A stretch of 64,000 nt of DNA from Dipylidium caninum (taxonomy: Eukaryota; Platyhelminthes; Cestoda; Cyclophyllidea; Dipylidiidae): contig QEYB01000266.1 in the NCBI GenBank assembly GCA_017562135.1, positions 1,302,001-1,366,000 of the forward strand, given 5' to 3'. Below are positions 1-11,485 of this stretch, one piece after another. The notes beneath the pieces are model-generated. The model ran no database searches and was not told the origin of the DNA. It saw only the letters and a list, made by a program, of their open reading frames with translations. How positions within the stretch are numbered: the stretch's first letter is position 1; each line of letters starts with the position of its first letter. The position numbers and the translations under genes are program-made.

Positions 1-2890
1 AAGGTGATAAAAATGGACTGCAACGTGTCCCGATTACTTGGACATCGCGTTTTGGTCGGAACCCATGTTGGCTGCCCACTTCTCGCGTGCTGACACCAAT
101 TGACTCGACGTTGAGGTGTTTGAAGAAGTAACGGATTAAGTAGAAAGGGGATGGGGGTAATTCGGAAGGGAAGATCTTATTACTCCCAGTCTCCCCCTCG
201 GTGGGTGAATGTGAAATCTTGTCAGAAGCAGTTTAATGGAAAACCCGACGCAAGTGGAGGCGGCAGAGGGTTGAAGGGAGCGTGTGGTTATTTCACACAT
301 TAATCCACATATCAAAGAAGCACCAAAACACGATGAAGATATATCAGTTAATAAAGGTAAAGCAAGGTGATTTCGTGGAGGTATGGTTCGTCGACTGACT
401 CATTAAACAGACAATGAAGCTGAAAATGTGAAGAATTGTAAGGTCAAAATCTCACTCGATTTAAAGAGCCCGCGGTGATGTGACCAAACAACGCCAGAGA
501 TGCTGTGGCCGAGAAGTGAGAAGGTAGGGTTGGAAGCCGAGCGAGCAAGAGGGCACCCGGAGGGAGGAAAGACTGCTCCTTGCCAAACCAGACGTCATAA
601 ATCCATCAAAAAATATCTGAGCGCCGCACATCATGGCAAGAGACTGTTGCATTGCCAGTTGTGCCACTGCGCCCATGTGTATTCGCATGGGAAAACATTT
701 ACAAGAATCGTATTTTCCTGCAAGTGCTCGTCTCAATGTCATGTAAATGATGTAGATCACCAGCGACCATACTAGAAAGCCGCGAATCTTTTCCATTAGG
801 TACCCTCAGTGCGATTTGCGACGCTGAACCTGTATTAACATGAGGACACCCTAGCATAAGTTTACCAGTGTCCCACCGGCGGGACGGACAGACCCTCCAA
901 AATGCTACGTGCTGGCCCATGTAGTCTCCCAAGTTTCGAATTTTTTTCTTCGTCCTGCGAATACGAGTGTCGAGGCGTTAGGACATTAGTCGAGGGGCAG
1001 TGACGTACACGTCGAGCGATCAACGCTTCTTGTACTACTGAGAACTTTTCGGCAGTATCCAATTCCAACTCAGTCCCGTTAAAGGAGTCGAATCTTAGAA
1101 CAGGTTACAAATGCGACAAAAAGCAGTTACCGCGATGGAGTGCGGTCGAGGCGAAATTTCGACGAGTGAAAGTATTACAGCTAAGTCAAAAAACTGGTCA
1201 CTTTTAACGAGAAACGCCCTTGAACTTGACGAGGCTGGGAGACATCCACGAAAGCTTACTCTGATATTTAAAAACTCCCTTATACGTTACCGAGTTTTTA
1301 ATTCCCCGGTTGAGTGGGTGCCTAGCCGAGTTGTCGCGACTAAACTTCTCTTCAAGCTGTACATATAAATCCTTATTTCGCCGTTCTTCATCAGCACTGC
1401 ACCTTACTCTATCTGACATGTAATGACTGACAGAACAAACCAACTTTCTCCCCTGCCGGTAGCAAATTACCCACTCAAAGAGTTTTTAACTGTGCGTTCG
1501 CACATATTTGATGAGTAATATGATGTGGGGGGAAGAATGCAGTGCCCGAGGCAAATGCACACGCCTTCCTCATTGGTGTCATACGACACCCCTGCCATGC
1601 CCATCTACCTCAAACAGTCGGATGCTGCTCTTCCTTTCAAAGAAAAAATAACAAATTCGACGTATACCACTCAGCTATGAAGGGACCACTTTTCTCAGTG
1701 AACGCGCAGGGCTTTCCATTCCACGCTGTAATGACATATTGAGCCACACTGGAAAATGAGTCCAGTCATAATGAGATGTCAATGCTTCGAGGCTAAATTG
1801 GGAATTGGGAGGATTAAGGGCTGAGGCGAAGAAGACGACGTCAGCACACTAGCCCTGGGGCAATCAGCGACCAAGATGACCTTCAGCTGAAGAAGTCGTC
1901 TTACACTTACTGACACTGGGTGACCGTTTTCAAACCCTGCGACGCATGCATCGCCACAACGACAGCCCTTCGTCATCCGCCTCAGTCGATTCGCCAGGCA
2001 TAACTTGATGTGAACGCTCCTCAAGCGCAGCATGGCCTCACAACATGAAAGGTAAAACAGATGAAGCCGAACTGCCCCGATGATAGGGCGATTGCGAAGT
2101 GGGGCACCAGGGACCCATGGAGAGGCTCTCAGTTACTTGTCAGGCGAATACGCATGCAAGGTATTAACATTGTAGCAAAATAAAAAGGAAGTTCGACCGG
2201 AGCAGCCTAACGCCACACGATTTCCATATTCATGTCCTCTGAAATGAGACATGTCCCGGCAAAAAGCATGCTCCAGATAGGCACCCTAATCGTCGTCACT
2301 CGCGCCAACCCATTGTTTCACTGTGCCGTGCACAAACTCGAGCCAAAAACAAGGAACACGGGGCAGCCAGGTGTGGAGACCAAAACCGAATCCTGCTCCA
2401 AACCATAGCCATTTTCGTACATCCCAAACAATCGGCAACATGATCGTCTCAGAACCCTCTGTAGTAACTGCGACTCCCTTTGCCACACATTCAAAACGGA
2501 TGAGGCAAAATCTAATGCGTCACTCTCCCCACATAAGCTAGAGTACCACCCGATTTAAGCAACGCCCGACTCAAACAGAACTTAAAAGTACACTTCAGAC
2601 TGCTTAAGCGCAAGGCCCAAGTAGTGCCACCATGGAAAAATTACATAAAACAACAGTAGTTCTTCAGTGATCTGTTTCCTTTAAAAAGACACAGGTCATT
2701 CACACCTCAAAAATGTCAAATTGGATCAACGGCCACAGTTTCGTAATTAATCCTCGATTTAGTAATAAGTCTAAATTGTCATGCTCGGTGACTTAACACG
2801 ATGATAAAGATGTACCGAAGCGCACAATGACTGATCTATCACAAATGGTAGAAAAAGTTGGAAAATAGATAATAAAGTGAACTATAACGG
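1..2890. other. Gene-poor left flank
   Basis: No reading frame here resembles a known family and no convincing chain of exons was found. The longest minus-strand frame starting with a true ATG is at 461-796; it begins with a hydrophobic stretch (residues about 7-21) that could be a membrane anchor, but the rest looks random. A short minus-strand stretch at about 1013-1065, containing AEKFSVVQEALIARR, reads like coding sequence and is followed by a GT, but I could not extend it. The tract includes whatever lies downstream of the pyridoxal kinase stop codon. No AATAAA signal directly follows that stop on the minus strand. Confidence 0.5.
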
Positions 2891-4785
2891 TTAAAGCGAG
2901 TCCAGACGAAAGCAAACGAAGTCCGGCGGGTTGAGGATGTCCTTCGCACTTTGAACCAGTTTCAGTTCATAGCGGTCAGATTTCTGCATCGTGTTGGCAG
3001 GGTCTAACAAATGGAGAAAACATTGTGAAGAGAACATGGTCTTTGACCTTATTACGGGATCGTACGCATGCGATAAGGCAGTATTGCTAGATCCAACATC
3101 GTGTTAGATAGGTTCCTCTGCTAATATTTATTGCTACCCGCGTAGCTGTGTAGCATATAACTTACAAAATAATGAACTGAATGCCAACCGGTGACGTAAC
3201 ACGCGCCTGATTGAATATGCAGCAGCTCACAATTTAAGCAGTCGAAAAAAACTGGTTGTGGACCCAATGCAATCCACTCAAGTAGTGGAATTGAAAAATG
3301 TTTTACAGTCTCGTTGTTATTAAAGAAAATCATTGACAACTTACCAGAGCTAAGTTTCTTGGCATATTGTAGCGTCCTTTCGAGAACAGCGTGCATGGTG
3401 CACTGGATCTTATATAGCGCTTGCTGAAAAAGACATCAAAGATTAGCCTCTGTATAGTGCATATACGCACTTAATGGCGATATAACTAGGCAACCTGGCC
3501 TTAATAATGGGCTGAAAACGTGGTAATTTTTAGTAACCCTAGAGATTCCCAATGCAAATTTTTATGGCATCAACCTCGATGGTAACCGAAACGTCTGTGA
3601 TATCAAGACTTGAGAACTGCCTTTGGTTGATGACCATATAAATAAGATGTCTGTACGTTAATTTCATTATTTAACAACAATGATGAAAATATTTTAGTCG
3701 CAATTAGATTTCGAGGTGACAAACATAATGAAACTCATAAAAACTATCATTTATGACTCACCATCATATCAAGGTCGTTATATTTTTCAAAGTATATAAG
3801 AGTCAGGCTGCTAAATAAGTCACCGGTGCCGAAGAAAATAGCATCCTTTTTTGGAAATAAGGCACGAATACGCTGAGCTAAAATTAGGAAAAATCAGGCA
3901 AAGAACGGTACGATGAACGCCAAGTATATTTAAGGCCATACCCTTTTTCCCCATTTCACCGTTGAATTTTCCGCATTTTCGAAGCCCGGCAAGATCCGGG
4001 CGATAACTAATATAAGAGGAAAGTAGTTGACAACCCTGTTCATCTACGAAAGGCAATTCGGTACTGCTTAAAATGATAGTGGGGATGCCGTAGGACGAGT
4101 GAAGTATGTCGATGCAGTGAAAAGCCGATTCTTCATCAGTTATTTTACACCCACTTAGGAGTCTTAAGGAAATAAAATCGCCCAATAGACTGATTTACTC
4201 GGCTTCGAATTGATTTGGCATCAAAACATCAGAAATGGGAAGAATTTTCTCCTTATATATAGGTATTAATTCCTCCGGTACATACTGAAAATGGAGTAGA
4301 GTAGAGATCTGCTCACTTACGATGTGAGAATCATCACCTATTACCGGATCGCAGTCTAGAGAAATAAAAAAGAAGATAAACATACAAAATCGACAGCGGG
4401 GATTTGACGATTTAGTTTCCACAACGATCTCCCATAACTTAAGGAGGAAATCTGGGTCCCCAACATATCCTGTAAGTAGCGCATCGTAATTTACAGATCC
4501 GTTTCGTTTCAAGGAGTCATATATGGTCTCCAAGTGCTTGGACGACAAGACTTGTCCCGTGCAGTGAGAATATTCTAAAAGAGAATGAAAATGCGAAGAA
4601 CTTACGCGTGTGGCATGACAGTTGGACAGAATTTAAATAATCGACTTCGTAATTATGAAGCTGTCGGCAAAAAACGTCAGATTGGGACGGTAGCAAACCT
4701 GCAACGGGAAGACTGCACTTTTATTTCCAACGTATCCATGGACGACGTGGCTTTGCACAGACAGTACCCGCTTCGAATCCTCCAT
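2891..4785 (-). CDS. PDXK: Pyridoxal kinase, eight exons
   Basis: Phosphorylates pyridoxal, pyridoxine and pyridoxamine with ATP to give the B6 coenzyme, normally in the cytosol. Exons in order: 4785-4699, 4660-4606, 4574-4386, 4355-4199, 4162-3942, 3877-3762, 3423-3345, 3003-2891. All introns are GT..AG and phases agree, giving 338 residues and a stop (human enzyme 312). The protein opens [20 protein letters not shown], matching the animal family, so this ATG is secure. Other family blocks are [25 protein letters not shown] (about 156-163) and GTGDLF, whose Asp at about 256 is the catalytic base position. The C-terminal block [13 protein letters not shown] also fits. Introns 1-4 are only 30-38 nt; the last two are about 340 nt. 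The exon ending at 3942 has an alternative GT 18 nt earlier, which would remove six residues. Confidence 0.95.
4163..4698 (-). other. Cluster of four 30-38 nt introns in PDXK
   Basis: Introns 4698-4661 (38 nt), 4605-4575 (31 nt), 4385-4356 (30 nt) and 4198-4163 (36 nt) all begin GT and end AG. Removing each restores the pyridoxal kinase frame and family alignment. The later introns of the same gene are 64, 338 and 341 nt. Introns this small are known in flatworms, so this is one of the main taxonomic clues in the window. Confidence 0.9.
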
Positions 4786-6232
4786 CCAATGGCAACCACG
4801 AGATACAGCAAACCACCCGCGTTTTTTTCTATTTTTGTTGTCTATCGCGTTTTTATGGCTCGTTGATTTTATAAAACAATACTAATATAAATCCCAGAAA
4901 TAAAAAAATGGAATTTTAATAATTTATTACAAATAATAGTAATGCATAGAATTTTTTGCTGTGTCTTGCGGGACAGCCTTCCAGAATGTTGTAGTCTTTG
5001 ATCGTGACTCTGTCAAATCGAAAACTAAACCTATAAGATTATTATCTTAATCAACGTTGCAATGATTTACAAATGACCAAATAGCAAGAGTAACAGTAAG
5101 CCCTGTCTTCTTTGGCCGGAGGGTTGAATTATATGACTTTCCGGGAAAAAATACACAGTATGACCACCGGATAAACCTAGCTTAATGGTTTGGTGTCTTT
5201 ACATCACACACTTTTGAAATACATGGAATTGACCACATCGTATTACTGGGCCAATGATCGAGAAGTACTGATAAATGGCTTTGTATTCAAACTGGACCCA
5301 CGAACCACGGCCCTAAATTGTCTTTAGGCTTGGTCAGAATAAATTCTGTCTATCTAGCCCTACAAACATTGCCCCTGGTACTATAATAAATATGTCATAA
5401 GTGTTGAATATGTGCTAATGCGGTCACTCATGTATTTACTGTGTGCTTACAAATTAGGCCACTCTGGGAAACAAGCATTATATAGACTAGAAGGCGAGCT
5501 TGTCTGCGTTTCGAATAAGAGTAAGACATTTTCTTAAAATGTTGATCAATCTGTAGACATTGTTCACTTTGTACATACCATCGTATTGACGAACGTGTGA
5601 ACAATGATTGGTAATTGTCGTTTGTGAGACGCAATCTGATGTAAGTTTTGAAAAATGCAGTGTTCACTTTCAAATAGCCAAATATATCTTTGTTTGTCGT
5701 GAAACTACGGCAAAGCAATGCACTCAGTTAAACAAAAATCGGCCATACTAACAAATGGAGGACTTTCGGTAGGTGAAATCACCGCCACTATTGTAGAAAC
5801 GACAAAATGTTAATATGTTGTATCCAGTTCAACTAACGTCTATAAATTAGCGTTACTTTATGTCTTTCAAGACGCAAAATTAAGAGGCTGCGGGAACTGT
5901 AGTTAAACCTCCTATTAACCTGCGGTTATTTCGAGAATACTACTGTCTTAATCAATGTCTCTTTTTAGGCAGTAACTTTGATTTGTAGGTCAAGCAGTAG
6001 CTGTCGGTTGCCCCTGTGTGGTTCGTAGTATACATTTGCATTGTTTAGATAATATTCCTACGACTCCTTAAATTCATGCAGTAATCTGTTTGGGATATTC
6101 AAATCAAAATTGTAGCTGTTCGATTTTACATTTTCCGCCCTGGCTTGTCTACGTGTGCCCTTGCTTTTTTGTGTATTTTTAAAAATTTGACTATCTAGGT
6201 ATTCACTTTTATTTGGCTCATATCTATTATGA
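4786..6232. promoter_or_regulatory. Shared upstream region between PDXK and XPB
   Basis: This AT-rich segment of about 1.45 kb separates two divergent genes and must contain the promoters of both, unless a non-coding first exon lies further away. I see no single obvious TATA box or other element that I would call. A 96-codon minus-strand frame at 5428-5718 has no family resemblance and is treated as chance. Confidence 0.45.
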
Positions 6233-6256
6233 CTTTTTGGTTTGTGTTTTCAGAGG
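6233..6256 (+). promoter_or_regulatory. Splice acceptor 3 nt before the XPB start codon
   Basis: A T-rich tract ending TTTTCAG at 6253 is followed by AGG and then the ATG at 6257. This is either the end of a 5' UTR intron or a trans-splice acceptor for a spliced leader. Flatworm spliced leaders are known and end in AUG; an AUG joined here would be in frame (ATG AGG ATG). The choice between cis- and trans-splicing cannot be made from this window. Confidence 0.5.
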
Positions 6257-9200
6257 ATGTCCAAATCAGATAAGCGTGCTTCGCGTCGTTTACACCATTC
6301 CGCATCAAAGCGGCCGCGCTTAGACGGGACACCGTCTAGTTTAGCCGGCTTTCAACCATCTTGCAGTGACCCAGATGCCAGTAACGACAGCTATGCCACC
6401 ACTATAGATACTAATTTTGACGAAGAAGAGGATTATGAGGAAATGGATGAAGCAGATGAAGAACGTGTTATTTCTCGCACAGCTAATGACTTTGCTTCTA
6501 CTTCGGGAGGTGCTACTGCAGCCACACCAACGCCTCGCGACGAATTTGGCGCCAAAGACCTCCGTAGTATTCTTAAACTTCGATCCGATCACCCCACTCG
6601 TCCACTTTGGATTGGTCCTGATGGCCACATTTTTCTTGAAACCTTCGGTCCTATTGCCAGCCAAGCTCAAGATTTTATCATAGCTATTGCGGAACCCGTC
6701 TGTCGCCCTGAGCACATTCATGAGTATAAGCTAACTTCCTACTCTCTTTACGCGGCAGTTTCTGTCGGTCTTCGGACCAGCGAGATCATTGGCTGCCTTC
6801 GACGTCTATGTAAAACCGACCTTCCTCCAGGCATAGTCGCTTATATTCGCTCCTGTACCCTCTCTTATGGTAAGGCAAAGCTAGTTCTTCGAGGTGGACA
6901 TTTCTATGTTGAGAGTAGTCACCGTTCCTTCCTCAAAAAATTAGCTTCTGATCCAGTGATAAAAGAATGTTTAGTGAACACTCCCACCGTTGAGGGTCTT
7001 TCCGAAATAACGCTGCACAAGTTTGATACCTCGGGCACTGTCCTTGCTCTCGGTGTGGAAACGAAAGGATCTACGAATAATGCTTCTGATAGTGTCGGGG
7101 GCTCGCAGACACTTGTATCGGATGGAGGGATGCAAGATATTTTACGACTCTATGCGGCGATCGATGCAGAGGAGGAAGAGGAGGAGGTAATGACTATGAG
7201 CATGGCGAAACGGGACGAAGTTGTGGATTCTACCGGCGACGCCGATGCACTCAACATCAAGGCGATCGGTATTGAGGATGCTGTGGGAGATAAGGATGGC
7301 GAAGAGGAAGACGATGATGAAATCCTTAATAGTGGTGTATTGGAGGGGGATGGGAAAAGAGATGGAGGAATGAGGCCCTTTGAAGTGGTAGCTATTGAAG
7401 TACAGCAGAATGAAATCGAGAGACTTCAGAGGAGGTGTGTGGAATTGGAGGTTCCGCTCTTGGCTGAATATGACTTTCGACAGGATAAACTCAATAAGGA
7501 TATAAGTGTCGACCTGAGAGCTAGCACTACTCTGCGACCATATCAAGAGAAAAGTCTAAGGAAAATGTTTGGCAATGGTCGTGCGCGCTCCGGAGTTATT
7601 GTATTACCTTGTGGAGCAGGAAAAACCCTTGTGAGTTCGGTCTTTGACTTATTATTACTTGAATATGTCATGTGTCGCCTCCGATCTGCCTTGTCTTTAT
7701 GCGTCTCAACGCATAGTCTTAGTATATGCAATTTATTCGCTGTTTGTGGTTAGTCACCTTTTTGGGGGTATCTATTATAATCATTTTTCACGCCTCTCAA
7801 GGCGCCCATTTTCTCCCTTGCGTAATTTTTTGTGGCGATGACATTTGGGGTGTCTGAAATCTAAGTTGCTGTTGTTTTTCCTGTACTTATTCTACTAATA
7901 CAACAACCGCGTGTATTCTTCATATTGTTGAAATAATTCTCTAGCGATCGTGACCTGCATTCATTTCCCATTGAGTACTGATTTTGCGTTTTCAGCCAAA
8001 CTGCTCCACTGTCGCTATTTAACATTAACTGCAACTAATTTGTACCACATACACAGCTACACATTATTTTCGGTAATTAGAAAAATTGATACGTAAATCA
8101 CCTTGTTGGTTGTTACTAATAAGTTCCCATGTTCTATTTTGATACTAGCTATTCGGCGGTAAAGATGCCTCAAACCTTCTGTTTTCCTTCCGCTTTCATT
8201 TATTGCCACTCTCTATGAGGTAGGTGGGGGTGACAGCGGCCTGTACGGTACGCAAGCCGACGCTGTGCTTGTGCACCAGCGGAGTGGCGGTTGAGCAGTG
8301 GCGCAATCAGTTCAAGCTTTGGTCCACCGCAGAAGATAGCCAAATCCTTCGTTTTACTTCGGACGCTCGCGATCGCCCCTCACCAAGCACGTGTATCTGC
8401 ATCTCTACGTACTCGATGATTGCATTTTCAGGAAAACGTTCTTATGAGGCCGAGCGTCTCATGGAGTGGATCAAAAGCCAGGAATGGGGCCTCATGGTTC
8501 TCGATGAGGTAACGAGTTTTTTCCTTTATTGACAATTCATCTACCTCCCTTTCCTTTCTTATCTTTATAATTTCTTTTTCTTCCACCACTTACTTCTATG
8601 CCTTTTACCTTTTCACTTTTTCTCCGACCTACGCCTTCGCTTCAGCGGTTATTTTTGTTTCTTTTTGCCTGTAGTGTGTTTTTATGCCAATTTCACTTAA
8701 GCAATTGACTACACTTTTACTTCTTCCCAACCTTATAAGTTTTTTTTCCACGATCTTTTTGTCAAAATAATCTGTGAAAGTCAATTCATTCTATTCTTTC
8801 ATTTCTTCTTTGGCCTACTATGTCACAATCTTCAGGTAAAAACATGAATCTGGTAATGTGGTAAGTGTATTGTCATCAACCGTAGTAACCTCGGTATGTA
8901 AACAAGATATATTAGGAAAATGTTAGGGAGTTGTGGTTTACGGCAATTCTAACCGTCGTGAATTTTCACGAAATTGTCAAACATGAAGGTAACAACCAAG
9001 CACTGGTTCAATTTCCCACACCAAAGAATGAAACTTTTTTTTCAAAAATAGGACATACAAATTACCTTCATGCTGGCACTAAGTTATTAATAGTAATGAA
9101 AACCATATTATATGATAAAGTTTATGGACGGTAGGAAAAATTGTGGTGTTTTATTCGCAAATCGCACATAAATTTTGGGTATTTATTATTGGGGAAATAT

Positions 9201-11485
9201 TTAGTTATGTGACGAAAAGACACTTCGTACTTCAACTTGGTCTTCCTCTAAATGTCATTCCATAACAGCTGTTTGCAAATATTTTTGCTAAAATGCCATA
9301 ATTGAAGTTCTCATCATGTTATTACGAAAAAATGTTTTCTTGTATAATGGTCCTACTTGTCAACTGATCTGGTTAGGAGTGGATGTGTAAACTGTGCGGA
9401 AATTGATCCTTCGAAAGCCTTGCACTGCCTTGAAGTACGCGTGAACCCCTGGCTCCTCCACTTTGTGCAGTTTATTGAATGGAGCCTGTGTTCTCCCCAG
9501 GTGCACACTATTCCGGCCAAGATGTTCCGTCGTGTTCTCACTATGGTGCAGGCGCACTGCAAACTCGGTCTGACTGCCACTCTGGTCCGTGAGGACGACA
9601 AAATCACCGACCTAAATTTCCTCATCGGACCGAAGATCTACGAGGCTAATTGGTTAGAATTGCAGAAACGCGGCTTCATAGCCAAGGTGCAATGCGCGGA
9701 GGTGTGGTGCCCCATGACCTCCGAGTTTTACTGCGAGTACCTTCAGGTTCGCGACAGATAGGACCCTTACTCACAAATGCCTAGTAGAGATGAATATCAT
9801 TTTTCGTCGTTCTAGATGAAAAGTATGAAGAAGCAGTTGTTAGCGGTGATGAATCCGAACAAATTCCGCGCCTGCGAATTCCTCATAAAGTATCATGAGA
9901 GACGTAATGACAAGATAATTGTTTTCTCGGACAACGTCTTCGCGCTGAAGTACTATGCCAAGAAAATGGGCCGGCCGTATCTTTATGGCCCTACCAGCCA
10001 GAGCGAAAGGATGCAGATCTTACAGAATTTTCAATATAACCAAAACGTGAGCCACATCTGCCCCCTTTACTCGCCGATCACGGCGTTTTCCCCAGACGGA
10101 AAGATTTTTAATATGATTTTTTCTAAACGAGTAACTTCAATAAACACCGAAAATTCCTCATTGGTCGCCTTTAATACTTCATATTCACTCTATGCCTCGT
10201 TTTAGTTTCCCTGGTTGCAGTTGCGGACTGTGGTATTATTTTGTTCGTTGAGTAAATGTGTAACCCAGGGAGCGGCAAGCTTGAGACGATGCTACTCCGC
10301 GCCATTTGCTTTTGGCCTCTCAGCATTCCAGATTCAAAAAACATTCTCTCTCCTTATTCGTTTTCGGGTCACATTAATCACCGGGCTTGTCTTCCCAAAA
10401 ATTTTTTGGTAATATTTTAAGCTAGTATCAAACACTCGAAAGCGGGATCTTTTTGCTGGGTATTTTCCAGCTTTCGTTGTTACGGTTCAGGCTTCCATTC
10501 TAAGGTTAATCTTAACGCCTGCTGCTAGGCGAAGGATTTGGCGGTTGGTGACGAGGAGCTTTTATTTATTAGTGACATTTTTGCTGAACTGCTGTACTCT
10601 ATGTGAAAGGGTGTTTGAGAATGATGGTAGGCTTTACGAAGTAAACTACCGATCTAGGGGAACAGACTCGTGTTTTGAAGCCAACTCTAACGGTTAAATC
10701 GCCGGCTGATCTGCTTTTTAACTCTTGTTTCAAAGGTTCCAGCAATATTTGTCTCGAAGGTGGCGGACAACTCATTCGATCTACCGGAGGCCACCGTGTT
10801 AATCCAGATCAGTATGCACGGTGGCAGTCGACGGCAGGAAGCGCAGCGTCTGGGGCGCATCCTTCGTGCTAAGCGCGGCATGGATGCGGAAGCCTACAAC
10901 GCCTTCTTTTACTCCCTCGTATCACAGGACACCATAGAGATGCAGTACGCTCTCAAACGACAGCGTTTCCTCGTGAATCAGGGATATGCTTACAAGGTTA
11001 GCTCCACTACTCTGCGTTAGATGATCACTTCATTGCACACTGAGCCTCTTCCAAATGCTTTGCATCCGATCGAGTCGCTATTTGACACACTTCATCCCCA
11101 GACTCTTCGCCTCCTTTATTCGGGGTGCTCTTAGCGCATATTATTATTTTCCTACCACTTGTAGGTGATCACCCGACTCGCGGGAATGGAGAAGGAGAAT
11201 CTACGGCTGGGAACGAAAGCGGAACAGGCGGAGCTGCTTCATCGCGTACTGGCGAGCACAGATGAGGATGCGATGGAGGAGGCAATGCCAGTGGATCCCG
11301 ATGGGTTTGGCAATGGACGGACCTCGAAAGGTGGACGAGGTGCGGGGTTTGTGAAACGCGCCGGACAAATGGCTTCCCTTTCGGGCGCCGACGACGCTAT
11401 CTACATGGACACCTCGTCGACGGCCGCATCCCGGCGCGAAAGGGCACGAGAACGACATCCGCTCTTCAAGCTGTTCAGAAGATAG
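6257..11485 (+). CDS. ERCC3: TFIIH DNA translocase subunit XPB/ERCC3, six exons
   Basis: XPB is the 3'-5' helicase-family translocase of TFIIH and acts in the nucleus in promoter opening and nucleotide excision repair. Exons: 6257-7630, 8224-8508, 9501-9746, 9816-10046, 10736-10996, 11165-11485. Every junction is phase 0 with GT..AG borders, giving 905 residues (human 782). Visible motifs are Walker A CGAGKT at the end of exon 1, DEVH with DE closing exon 2 and VH opening exon 3, [10 protein letters not shown] containing the XPB RED motif, [37 protein letters not shown], and motif [14 protein letters not shown]. The C-terminus ends HPLFKLFRR as in animals. The extra length is mostly an acidic insertion around residues 300-365, before the helicase core. 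The 5' end lies just after a strong splice acceptor. Confidence 0.97.

Noticed and set aside
461..796. 111-codon minus-strand frame with a hydrophobic N-terminal stretch
   Set aside because: The second half looks random, no family resemblance, and the plus strand is open over most of the same bases.
3820..4185. Continuous minus-strand frame running past the end of PDXK exon 5
   Set aside because: The frame is intron read-through; the conserved IFFGTGDLF block lies in another frame and needs splicing at 3942/3877.
7142..7546. 134-codon minus-strand frame opposite XPB exon 1
   Set aside because: Shadow of the acidic, GAG/GAT-rich XPB coding strand.
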